Shown here: piece by piece, positions 12,452 to 24,373 of the stretch | How positions within the stretch are numbered: the stretch's first letter is position 1 | Layout of the letters: the number at the start of each line of letters is the position of its first letter | Assembly (NCBI RefSeq): GCF_022539665.2 | Contig: NC_081338.1 | Span: forward strand, 5,021,679 to 5,085,678 | DNA: 64,000 nucleotides | Origin: Daphnia carinata | Lineage: Eukaryota; Arthropoda; Branchiopoda; Diplostraca; Daphniidae | Reading direction: 5' to 3' | Translations under genes and position numbers: made by a program | Notes under the pieces: model-generated | Told to the model about the DNA's origin: nothing | Database searches by the model: none | What the model saw: only the letters and a program-made list of their open reading frames with translations

Positions 12452-12771
12452 TTAACCTCTGAATGCACCGTAGCCAGCCTTGTAAGCCCCTCCAAAAAAT
12501 CTTTGATTTCCTTCTTTATTGACGTTAGGTCTTCGTGTGTTGTGACGAACGGGAATAACACCTCGTTGTGACCAAGTCAAACTGGAAGAAGCGGAATCCA
12601 TCAAATCATCTGAAGCCACAGGTCCTGTCACACGCAAGCCCAAATAGTTTTACTTAACATTTAAAAAAAAAATAACTGCAGTATTTTCAGTACGCAATTA
12701 CCTGCAAGTGCGGGAGGACCACAGACCAGCAAAATCACGAGACAAACGGAGACAACCTTCAGTATCGACAT
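12452..12771 (-). CDS. Small secreted Gly/Arg-rich peptide (80 aa)
   Basis: Two minus-strand exons (12702-12771, 12452-12624; phase-1 intron directly after the signal region) give 80 residues. Residues 1-23 (MSILKVVSVCLVILLVCGPP then ALA) are a signal peptide. The mature part begins GPVASDD, has basic stretches (VIPVRHNTRRP, 47-56) and a C-terminus rich in Gly and aromatics (QRFFGGAYKAGYGAFRG). The last Gly could give an amidated Arg terminus. It has no cysteines outside the signal. The Gly-aromatic end recalls cuticle proteins and Gly-rich antimicrobial peptides, but I recognise no family. It shares the MSx start and the phase-1 intron with the two plus-strand peptides at 8.9-9.9 kb. Confidence 0.7.
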
Positions 12772-12828
12772 CGTGTTGAATAGTGACGCCGTTTTTTTTA
12801 TTTCCTGAGCTTACTTATAACGAGGTGC

Positions 12829-12835
12829 ATATATA
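12829..12835 (-). promoter_or_regulatory. TATA box of the 80-aa peptide gene
   Basis: On the minus strand TATATAT lies about 60 bases upstream of the start codon at 12771, a normal distance for a core promoter with a leader of roughly 30 bases. Confidence 0.55.
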
Positions 12836-13670
12836 CGTCCCGTCCGATAAAGTGATAGCGGTAGGAAAAGGTGGCTGCACCATTTCGATCGTATTAAAAA
12901 TGGCAATGTGGAAATTCTGCGCGTGAAACGTATTGCGTCATGCGAGCCTATATCCACGTAAAACAGCGATGTTAATGAGTAGCCGATAAATCTCAAATCA
13001 CAGCCGATAGTTTCTTCTTTTTACAGAAAGGTTTTGTGAAGAACTCTGATATTGTGCAAGAAAATAGACGATAAACTTGCGATTACGAGTGGGCATAGTT
13101 TCCGCATTCATTTCCGGTTGGCTCATTAATAGCAAAAATTCTTTTGGTCGTGAGTCATGTCTTGTAGCAACCGCACGTCAGAGGATCGTAAACATCGTGT
13201 TGCAAGGAAAGGGCAAGAAGGACAATGTCTGTCGCTGATAGGTGAAAGTGGGGAACACAATCCATCGGATAATTTAGGAGCAATAACCACCGTGGGAAAT
13301 TAAGAAAGAGTTTGTTTCTTATAAATAAAAGCCGTGCAGGTGGGATCACTTTCTTTTTTTCCTCGAAACTCCTTAATGGAAGATTCATGTTGTGTAATAC
13401 CATTAGCAGGACGATGTCGTGATGATGAATATCTATCTATACAGCTTTTGATACTGCAGGTATATGCTATATCATCCAAGATATTTGAATGCGTTAGCGA
13501 TTTTACGGGGAGACTGCCGTCGAAGTTTCGACCAACTCATAAAAGGCAATGAGCTCATACAGCAAACTAGGAAAAAACTAACATTTGCTAGAGGATTATG
13601 GTGTTAGAAAACTACGTTACAGAAGAGAATGGACTGGAGTAACAACCAAATTATTAATAGTTACAGGCCA
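12836..13670. other. Spacer between 80-aa peptide gene and peroxidase
   Basis: Upstream flank of the peptide gene and 3' flank of the peroxidase gene. Several short open frames exist on both strands, but none has a start context, splice partners or composition that supports a gene. Confidence 0.4.
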
Positions 13671-16619
13671 TTAAATTTCTTTCCAGTATGTCATGTCCAT
13701 TGTCGGGAGAGAAGTGCACGGAATCCTTTGGTTCCTGTCAAATGAAAACACATTATGAGAAAAACCATGTTCCATATTTCCACAATTCGAATAGATAGAG
13801 ACACTTACGTTCCAACTGGACTTCTCATGGCGAATGGCTGCATGGTCGTCACTGATCCGTCGTTATTGTCACACACGAGCCGCGCTAAACTCGTTTGGCG
13901 GATCTGATTGAGTTGATCTATAATCAAATCCATTTTTAGCTTAGCGGCATTAAGTTATTACAAATTAGACCATACCTGGTGTGAACGAGTTAGGCTGACC
14001 ACCGATATCGTAAAAATAACGATCCCCATTTTTAGTTTTCTGGAATTGCTCAGCTGTGATGCATAGAGCTGTCGGTCCCATCAGCACACCTGATTCAGAT
14101 TCCACGTGAGTTTCAAATAAGCAGCCAATGTACAGGTCGATATCGTCCACCGATCTGTAAGCAGTCTTCAGCAAATCAATGTCCTTCAAGGAAAATGATT
14201 TTTTAAATTGCAATACTATTCGTGTAGCATAATCCTGGGTAATCTAGACCTCTTGGACGAACTCGTTGATGAGTTCGTCGAACGACTGAACTTTGGGCAT
14301 TCCACAAAATTCACGAAAGTCGTTGTAGCTCGGGATGCCGTGTTCTCTTCCACGCTGGATTGTTATGGCAATCAAATCGCCGCCGGATTTTTTCTGTCCA
14401 CTGTTTAGATGATAGTCCCACAATTAGGAAAGGTAGAATAGAATTTATGATAGAAGTTACATGTATAGTTTATCGGCCACTTCATCGGTGTATAGTCCGT
14501 CAATAGTTTGAGGTGCTTGTTTAGTTAGACCACGCAGAGCCGAGTCAAAAAAGCCGGGATCGTCCATCAGTCGGGAAGCATCAAAGAAATATTGACTCAG
14601 TGTGAAGCTTCGTTCCATTTCTTGTTCGTCCGCGGCATTGAACAAACTGAAATTATTCACATTAACTGCATTAGCTGTACACGAACTAAGATACTTTTTG
14701 TAATTACCTCAGAGTTCCTTGAATAGAGGAATGTGTCACCCGGAATGCTGCAGCTGCGAAATCGTTCGATATCGAAGGATCGACGTTGCTATCGTAACCT
14801 GTTCCATAACCACTACTTGGCAAAACCAAACCACTATCCACCATTACTTGTGAGCCTAGAATCCAATAGAATTTTTAGGTTAAATGTTATTGAGTATGAT
14901 AAATGAAAACTCACCTAGAAGAACAGGCAGGTATTCGTTGTAGGTGATGTGTTGTAATTCGGCAATGACAACACGGCGAGTCTCCTGGAACAGAATTTCA
15001 TCGCTCCATTGTGGGTTAAGTGCTTTGAGTTCTTTCGCGATACGATTGTGTTCGCGTAAAAACAGCAAATGGATGGCAGTTAGCTGTGGATTCTCTTCGA
15101 CTCTGTCGTCACCTTTAATTTATATTTTTCATTAGTTTCATTGCAACGAAAGTTAACCCTGGTGATTTTGACAATACCTGCTTGGAAGCAAACTGCTAGT
15201 TCGTGATTAATTAAATTTTCACAGCCGGGTGTAATAGGAAACAGCTGGCGGCCACCGACATCCGAAGACTTTAACAGTCCGTCGACTCCAGTACGTAGAC
15301 TGTTTGATATGGTGGCATCGCTACCATAAATTTGGGATCCATCAAGGTAGTGGGTATTGCTATTCAACTGAAAAACAAAACATTGATGTCTTTCGTAGCA
15401 CGGAATATCAGTACATATTGCATACCTGTTCAGCTTGGCCAAAGGTGCAGCTCAAATCTACGCCCACTTTTGAACGGGTAAAGCTCATGCAAGTGTCACC
15501 ACTGGCAATGAAATTTGGATCTCCTAGAAAAGAGAATCAATCCATCAATTGGTTGCTTGATTTCAAGGGCAAACACGTACCTTCGTACAACTCGATAGGT
15601 AAACACTGTGGATGCAAATCATTTGGTGGAAGCAACTGTCCTTGGCTATCGCAACATGCAGGGCTAGACCCATTTTCTAAACCATTCAAATAGTTCGTTT
15701 ACGGCGAGTTGAAGAATCATGAATTTAGAGTACCAAAAGTAAAGTCCTCTGAATATGTGATATCATGCGTTACGAACTGGCCAAAAGACATAACGAGTAG
15801 GGTTACGTCAGTCGAATTAGGGCCATCGTCTCCGACAATGGTTAAGCTGATGTTACGCGGGTTAAGCAATTCCCCTCCATCAGTTGCTGGACGAGGTGAA
15901 TCAATACCTAGAGTTTTTTTTTTTTAAACATTAGAACTATGTTTCCTTGAACTATATGTATACATATCACCGTTTCCGTATTGAGCTGGTAACAAACGTC
16001 GAAAAATGGTATTACGACGACCCCAATTCACTTGTAACAAATTATTGCAAGAGCCATCAAATGATCTGTACTTGGATGCGGGAGCTGGACACGTGATCGG
16101 TTCGGAGCAGGCGCGTTCCAGAGGCGTATTTTTTAGCGACAGTTTAGGTAACATCTGACTGGCCTCTCTTCCGCTTAGGTTTAGTCTAAACGTTGTTTAA
16201 CTAAAAATTAGGAACTTGATGTGTTTGTCATGTATGTACCTCTCTTTGAGATTTTTAGATGCTTCGACGATTCCAAGTGCTTGAATAGATTGCTGACGGG
16301 ATTCACTGGAAACGCTTCTTTTTTGGTGCACATTTCTGCGAGCTGGACATTTAATTTTGTTTCCAATCAGACCTTCGGATAAAAGACGATTTTCCAATTC
16401 TATGTTGTGCTGGATTTTTTGCAGTCCACTTTCCGCGGCCCACTGCACATCTTCGGCAGTGAAATCTGGTATACCATTTTCTTTGCTAGCAGCGCCCTAT
16501 AAAATCACATGTTAATAAATAAAACGATGCGATTGTAAGAGTCAGTGGTGATTATATAATACCGTGAGCAGTGAAGACGTGAACGCAAGCAGGAAAACAA
16601 CAGAATAAAAGATCTTCAT
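13671..16619 (-). CDS. Animal haem peroxidase, secreted (716 aa)
   Basis: Fourteen minus-strand exons close exactly to 716 residues: 16563-16619, 16240-16496, 15971-16185, 15734-15907, 15581-15676, 15426-15523, 15178-15367, 14915-15112, 14708-14855, 14461-14646, 14250-14400, 13976-14183, 13809-13917, 13671-13734. A signal peptide ([19 protein letters not shown]) and a pro-region of about 130 residues with a KR precede the catalytic domain. Landmarks: RSFDGSCNN, distal [10 protein letters not shown] (His about 223), CC.S and [44 protein letters not shown], proximal AFRVTHSS (His about 470), [18 protein letters not shown], and a final LARLVCDN. The layout fits the peroxinectin / chorion peroxidase group: oxidation by hydrogen peroxide in defence, cuticle or egg-shell cross-linking. 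The residue before the distal His is Thr, where mammalian peroxidases have the Asp that binds haem covalently. Confidence 0.93.
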
Positions 16620-17336
16620 TTTTTGGTAGAAATGAATTCAAATTCTGCTGCCGTCGATCCTCGTTTAGAAAAGACGCAAGATCTACTGACGAGAGACGAA
16701 CGAATACATGGCGCCACGTCACCACGCTATAATATAGGAAGGTTAGTTGGTAAGTTGGCCAGCATTTATCTTTTTGTCCTTTTGAACGTTATTGAAAATG
16801 AATCAAAACTAATCTATTTCACCGGCCAAAAATGCTGTTCACTATTTGATTACTGATATTGCGATAGTCACGCACCTCGCATTTTTATCGCGCCGTACCC
16901 GAAGGGAGACAAACAACACTATTGAACTCAGCCAGTAACGAACACTAGAGGAAAGAATAAAACAAGTTATATAATATGTAAAATAGAATAAATAAATGTA
17001 CTTGGCTTTTTTTTCTTATCTTCTTGGTCAAGTTGATAGGCGAAATGAATTAATTCTGTTTAATTTTCGTTACGAATTTTCAAGTTAAATATACCTAGAT
17101 GGCTTAAACTAGTTAAATGAATTTTCATTAGCAACGATTATCTTAGTAATCACATAGCCATCAATTGTTAAACAAATGTGCATGCCGTAGATATTGGGGC
17201 GCATAAATTCTTAACTTTTAAGGCCATTTAAATTTTTAAATTAAACTTTTAAACTAAATAGTTAGAAAACCTACTAATACTGGAAACTGAGTGTATGTTT
17301 GCAGGATTTACAGCTCACTCGTAACATCATTGCACT
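16620..17336. other. Spacer between peroxidase and RNase H1
   Basis: Promoter side of the peroxidase gene and 3' flank of RNase H1. AT-rich, with AATAAA-type runs near 16990. No coding frame supported. Confidence 0.45.
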
Positions 17337-18737
17337 TCACGTCAATGAATAAGGTTTAAACCGAACATCTCTGGTAGTGGTCTTGATCTTGTAGTTAGTC
17401 GCTCCTGCTTTAGCAAGCAAATCAGCATGTTCGTTTCCTTCGATTCCTTTGTGAGCTTTCACATAGTTCTATGCAAAACCAGAAAGATTTCTTTCATCCA
17501 CGAAAGCAAACTTCAGACACCATTAAATAAAATAATATTTGAATACCCATTTGATATCTATATTATTTTTCAGTGCTCGATGAAGCTCTTCCAGTTGTTC
17601 TTTATTCTTGACATCACCGCCAGTACTAACTTTCCAGCCATTCTTTTGCCATTTTGGCATCCACTGTGTAATACACTTGATCAAGAACTGGGAATCTGTA
17701 TTTATCTGCAATTTTGGAATGCCTTATTTATGAAATTAAAATTATTTGACGTTTTTAATTAGGAATTTTTTTAGGTCAAATACCGCACTGCCGGGCCACT
17801 TGAATTGCCTTGGTTGCTGCTTGAATCTCTGCAACATTATTCGTAGGGGGTCCGTCGACTGGTTCACTCACGTTTCTAGATCGAAAAATTATTTAAGATA
17901 GGTTGGTAGAAGAATACACTTAATACAATTGATTTAAGTTACAAAGGATGATCCACTCCAAACCAGACACCAACCCCTGCTTTAGCACCAACTTGTCCAT
18001 TCTTTTCACAAGATCCATCAGTATAACAATGAACGAATCCGTCTTCATCTCTTTGAAACGTGTGTTCCCGAAAGGACACCGTTGATAAATTTCGAACACT
18101 AATATCTTTATCAGTGGCAACAGCAGGGAAATTACTGAGCAGAGATTTTTGGGATTGGGATACTTTTGAAGGTCCAGATCCTTTCTGAATTTTATTTTCT
18201 TGAATAAAACGTTCAGCTTCCGCTATGTTATCAAATTTTTTGTATCTGGTGAACCCACAGCCATCAATCTGGGCTTTACATTCTGCCCTATTGTTGAAAG
18301 AAATTTTAATCATATAATTCTAATGCTTTTTCATTTTCATTACCAAGTGAAATAAATGCCAACATTCTTCCCTATGGCTACAGCATAATAAGAACCTTTT
18401 GGTTGAGAACCAGAAGTACTAGCTCCTAGGGTAGGCTGTGTTTTAACGCTTGAACTTTCCAACATACACAAATTCTCGGGTGAATTTGAAGGCTGTGTAG
18501 CTTTGGGCACAACTGGCAGTATTTCTGGAACATTAGTACAATCTATGAAACTTTGGGCCTCTTGCTCAGATGCAAATTTTCTAAACTTTGCACCAGGATA
18601 GCCATTTGTTTGAGACTGACATTCAGCCCTAAAAGAAAGATTCTTTTTTGTTTAAATTATACAGCACGCGGAAAGTTTACGTACCATGTGTTATAAATGC
18701 CAACTTTCTTTCCCTTGGCTACTGCATAAAACGACAT
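17337..18737 (-). CDS. RNASEH1: Ribonuclease H1 with two N-terminal hybrid-binding domains
   Basis: Degrades the RNA strand of RNA-DNA hybrids in nucleus and mitochondria. Six minus-strand exons (18685-18737, 18344-18628, 17943-18287, 17784-17875, 17547-17722, 17337-17468) give 360 residues. Two copies of the small hybrid-binding (viroplasmin-like) domain are present: SFYAVAKGKKVGIYNTWAEC... at about 2-45 and YYAVAIGKNVGIYFTWAEC... at about 97-143. Each is split by an intron at the same phase-2 site inside its Trp codon. The catalytic domain keeps all four acidic residues: D203 (YTDGSC), E244 (NVAEIQAA), D268 (INTDSQ) and D333 (GNEHADLLAKAG). Many animal enzymes have a single hybrid-binding domain, so the duplication is notable. 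No clear mitochondrial presequence is visible at the chosen start. Confidence 0.93.
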
Positions 18738-19402
18738 TTCTTCATAAAGCGAAAATCTACTGATACTAATAGCTAAAGAATCAATTACACGTCTAATCAT
18801 CAATAAATTTACATGCTTCAGAACATTTCACATTTAGGGAGCATTTAGGGGCATTTGAACGTTCAGAAAAGTAGAGCAGACTGCTCAATCTAATGCACCT
18901 TTCACATGTTCTTCCAAACAATGCACCACTGTGTTTAAAATTAAAATTTTTATGAAACAAACTTAAATTATAATAGGTGTTTGTTTTTGCAAAAAATTGA
19001 AGTTTAAATTATAGAAAAAATTTGTATTTTTCTTTACGTTTTTCCAAATTTTGATAAAATCACTTTGGAAATTTGAAAAAAGTTCCCTTCCTCTGCGCAA
19101 GCAGTCGATTCCAAATCCAAATCGCAACCCTGTTTAATGGTCGCTGTTCTTTTCGGAAAGATCTTTTTGCCTATTCGTAAGTGGTCACCGGTTTATCGTA
19201 TTTATTTCTTTGCATCTCTCATAGTTTGGCTGTGAAAATATCACTAGTTCATTATTCAAGTAATTTTCTGTCTTATACAGGCAAAAATAGATATCTAGTA
19301 GCTCTTTTATTCGTTTTATAGCCGTTGCTATTCGAGTAGTGGTGTTAAGGTGTAAGTGTCAATAATATCATATACTTTGTCCCCCTCGTTGGTTTTCAGA
19401 TC
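18738..19402. other. Bidirectional promoter region, RNase H1 / eS7
   Basis: The two start codons diverge across 665 bases. On the plus strand CTGTTCTTTTCGG near 19146 resembles the 5' terminal oligopyrimidine start of ribosomal protein mRNAs, and TTGGTTTTCAG at 19392-19402 suggests a 5' UTR intron ending just before the eS7 start codon. Confidence 0.45.
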
Positions 19403-20041
19403 ATGTTGTCAGCATCTAAGATCATCAAGCCAGCTGGTGAGAAGCCCGACGAGTTTGAAAACTCGATCGCCCATGCTCTCCTCGATTTGGAGCTCAATTC
19501 AGACCTGAAGGCTCAACTTCGTGAGCTTCACATTACGGCCGCGAAGGAGGTTGATGTTGGCGGTAAGAAAGCCGTCATCATCTTCGTTCCAGTGCCCCAG
19601 CTCAGGTCTTTCCAAAAGATCCAAACCCGTCTTGTTCGCGAGCTCGAAAAGAAGTTCTCTGGCAAACATGTTGTTTTCATTGCTCAGAGGAGAATTCTTC
19701 CCAAGCCCACACGCAAGACCAAGCTGCGCAACAAACAGAAGCGTCCTTTCAGGTATGTATTATTATGGTCTTAATAGTTGGTTGCTTTTATGAAATGGTT
19801 TTCTTTCTTTAGTCGCACTTTGACATCTGTGCATGATTCGATCCTTGAGGACTTGGTCTACCCAGCTGAAATTGTTGGCAAGAGGATTCGTATCAGACTG
19901 GATGCCACACGCTTGATCAAGGTTCACTTGGACAAGAATCAGCAGACCAACATTGAACATAAAGTTGAGACATTTGCTGCTATTTACAAGAGGTTGACTG
20001 GAAAGGAAGTTACATTTGAATTTCCTGAAGCCTATTTGTAA
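19403..20041 (+). CDS. RpS7: Ribosomal protein eS7
   Basis: Small-subunit ribosomal protein, 192 residues from two exons (19403-19752 and 19813-20041). The protein is recognisable end to end: [36 protein letters not shown], the strongly conserved [44 protein letters not shown], and [18 protein letters not shown] at the C-terminus. Length is normal for the family. Codon use is GC-richer and more biased than in neighbouring genes, as expected for high expression. A possible polyadenylation signal ATTAAA lies at 20078. Confidence 0.98.
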
Positions 20042-20077
20042 AACATTCTTGGGCTGTTGTCTCCTGTTGCTGTGGGT

Positions 20078-20083
20078 ATTAAA
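20078..20083 (+). terminator. Probable polyadenylation signal of eS7
   Basis: ATTAAA, a common variant signal, 37 bases after the eS7 stop codon. Confidence 0.4.
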
Positions 20084-20309
20084 TAATACACCTTAAGTAA
20101 CACCCACAAAAATTGCCATCATTTTAATTTAAATAAGGGGAACATTTAAAAGTAATTGATTCTGTAGAAATCATGAACTTTAAGTTTTCTAAATAAATAG
20201 TTGTCAAATTTAATAATATATCTATTTTGTAACTAGATTTATTGTATCAATTGTTATCACTGAAACATTATAGACAAGTACAAATACCAGATGAGAATCA
20301 CAATTAAAG

Positions 20310-21975
<1,666 letters not shown>

Positions 21976-22685
21976 TGTGTAGCCTGTATCAAGCGAAACG
22001 AGTTACAAACAAAGAAGGAATGGGTGACTTTACAATGTTTACCAACAATGACAATTCCGCACGTAAATTACTGTATGCTTATACGGTGTTGTACAAAACT
22101 AATTGATAAAACCTTTACCTATGAATCTCAGAATCAAAATAGCGTGTTCTGCGTCGAATGCGTTTTATACGTCGTGCACTAATAGGATTTTAGAATCTCA
22201 AATTTCCTATCAGGTGATGGCGATGCCGAATGAGTCACTGTGCAGCCAGTAAAATTCGAGATGATAAACTTAACCTGGCAACATTGCCAAATGGTAGACA
22301 GCAAAAAGCATGGAATGTTGAAAACATTTTCGTAATTTCGTTTAAATAATTATGTGATAGTTTAGTAAGTTGGGGAAGATTTAAAATGGAAAATCTATTT
22401 CTGTTTTTTCTGCCTTCATGGGAACCCAAATGATTGTTATCATTTCCCTTCTGGCAGTTTTGCGTAGCGTGCATTCTCGATTCTCTCTAAAGTGAAAATG
22501 TGTCGTAACGAGGAACAAAATCTGATGCCTCTTTGAACTCCGTAGTCAATCATCAGCGAGTATCTTTCCGGGGCACACACGACTGACAGGCCATCAAATA
22601 AAGTGAGTAGAGATTTTAGACGCCATTATTTCTTTTTCTCTATCTCTGTTTTAACTCCTGTGTTTGACTGAAATTACTAGAAAGC
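21976..22685. other. Divergent spacer, cathepsin D / macin-like peptide
   Basis: Carries the promoters of two divergent secreted-protein genes. Apart from the TATA-like element on the minus strand nothing definite was found; the peptide gene has no clear TATA box. Confidence 0.4.
22163..22169 (-). promoter_or_regulatory. TATA-like element upstream of cathepsin D gene
   Basis: On the minus strand TATAAAA (context CGTATAAAACGCATTCG) lies 188 bases before the start codon. A 5' UTR, possibly with an intron, would fill the gap. Confidence 0.4.
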
Positions 22686-23028
22686 ATGTTGAAGATGAAA
22701 CTTGTATTCGTACTGATAGCGACGGCATGCTTGTTTGCGACTGTTCATTGTGATTCAGACGACCGTTCCTTGTTAGGCTGTTTTACTGGCTTAAATCGAT
22801 GTTCGGAAGCCGTCTCCTGGTTTAGCAACCTTTTCTTGGAAAGTTGTAACGATTATTGCGTCAGAGGAGGTATTCCACTTCCATTTCCTTTATTCTGATA
22901 AGTTCTTTGTTACACCAACACCCACTATATCATTGTTAGGTTCGATTGGCGGAGCTTGCGTGGCTATACCGACCAGTTGTCAACTAAGATCCGAGAGGTC
23001 AACAGTTCGCCAATGCAAATGCTACTAG
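22686..23028 (+). CDS. Secreted 8-cysteine peptide, macin-like antimicrobial (90 aa)
   Basis: Two exons (22686-22869, 22940-23028; phase-1 intron) give 90 residues. A signal peptide (KLVFVLIATACLFATVH) ends near residue 21-24. The mature part has eight cysteines at 32, 39, 54, 58, 68, 75, 87 and 89, spaced C-x6-C-x14-C-x3-C-x9-C-x6-C-x11-C-x-C, and ends CKCY. Macins, the knottin-like antimicrobial peptides of leeches, hydra and molluscs, have the same order: C-x6-C, a long loop, a CNDxC pair, a C-x6-C, and a terminal CxC. Here the pair reads SCNDYC and the first motif CFTGLNRC. One extra cysteine (22) lies at the signal boundary. Likely role: membrane-active defence against bacteria. Family assignment rests on spacing and the CND.C motif, not on a search. 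A second in-frame Met (residue 4) is an equally good start. Confidence 0.8.
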
Positions 23029-24373
23029 AATCGTTGGTCTGATTAGACTTTTTTATACGATAAAACGTGGCAAATTTCTCTACTCTTCTACAGTTAACTC
23101 TGATCCATAATTTGACATAATATTTGGGAAAATCATTACTTTAAATGGTTCGGCTGAACGAATCTCGCATTATACTATGAAAGGATATCAAGTTTGAATA
23201 AACAAGTCTTGCAAGTGCATGGATACAACTCTTCTTGGAATCAATACAACTACGCATTAGTCCTAGCAGTAAAAATTCGTACGGCTTTGAGAACTATTGA
23301 CCTATTGCACAATCTTCGAAAGCGGCGCACGAGCACTAAAGCAAATAGCAAATTTTCATTCGAACAGAAATTTCCATTGCTTCTTCTTCTACTGACATTA
23401 TTCAATCGATATTTCTCTAGGTTTTGAGCACATTTAACTAGTTCAATGCAAGCTGACCGATGCAACATCTCGAGGTCGAAGTCAATCTGCGATAATTTAA
23501 TCGTGTTGTTGTCTGCTTGCTTGAAAAACTACCAGGAAGCGACGGCCTCACGCTATCGTTTTAACGTTTCGAAAGACCTCGGAAAGCCCCAGAATTCTAT
23601 TCCAATTATTAGTTGCGGATAAAGAAGCATGTCATGGATATAGTTTAGTTACGACATATTTAGCTTCCAGACAAGGATGTAGTTTACGTGATCCTACTTT
23701 ACAGCGCTGATGCTGCATTGGCCGCGATTGACTTATCGTTCACCATTCCCGAAAAACAGACCTTAAGCTTGATCTTCTGAACTGAACGAACAGATAAGTG
23801 TAATGTTGTGAAAACGGGTGCATCAGTTTGTTTTGTTGCAACTTGTTGCCCTTTATTGAACCCGTATGTTACGAGAATCAGAGAACCAAATAGTACAATA
23901 GACTTGTATAATATATAAACATCGACAACGAAGAGGGAGTTACACGACGTGAAGTTATTGGGGGATAAGAGGAGGGCAGAACGACAAAAACTCTACCTGA
24001 AATTTAAAAATTGAAACGAGTTGGAAGAACGTTCAATGTGAGTCTCTGAAAATGACTAGAGGGAAAATCCAGAGGTTTAACGAAATTGGAGCAATTCCAA
24101 GGAAGGTGAACGGAATACAAGAGAAATGCTACACCTTCACTACACACAGAATCTTTCCCCCCAAAAAAGTTGTTCATCATATCAATAAAATACCCACCAC
24201 AACCAAACTTTTTCCTCTAAAACAGCTATTACAATTTTTAACATTTAAGTTATATTTTTCACTCAGAATGCCGAAAGTATTGCTGAGAGTATGAGTTAAC
24301 CGCAACACTCGACCGCATAATTTTATAGTTCGATCATCATGATCTACATTTTTGTTTTTATTATTTTTTTTTT
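23029..24373. other. Convergent spacer, macin-like peptide / CDP-DAG synthase
   Basis: 3' flanks of two convergent genes and AT-rich sequence between. The open frames at 23194-23427 and 24052-24294 lack start context or splice partners and are not accepted. A T-rich run (about 24361-24375) abuts the stop codon of the minus-strand gene. Confidence 0.4.
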
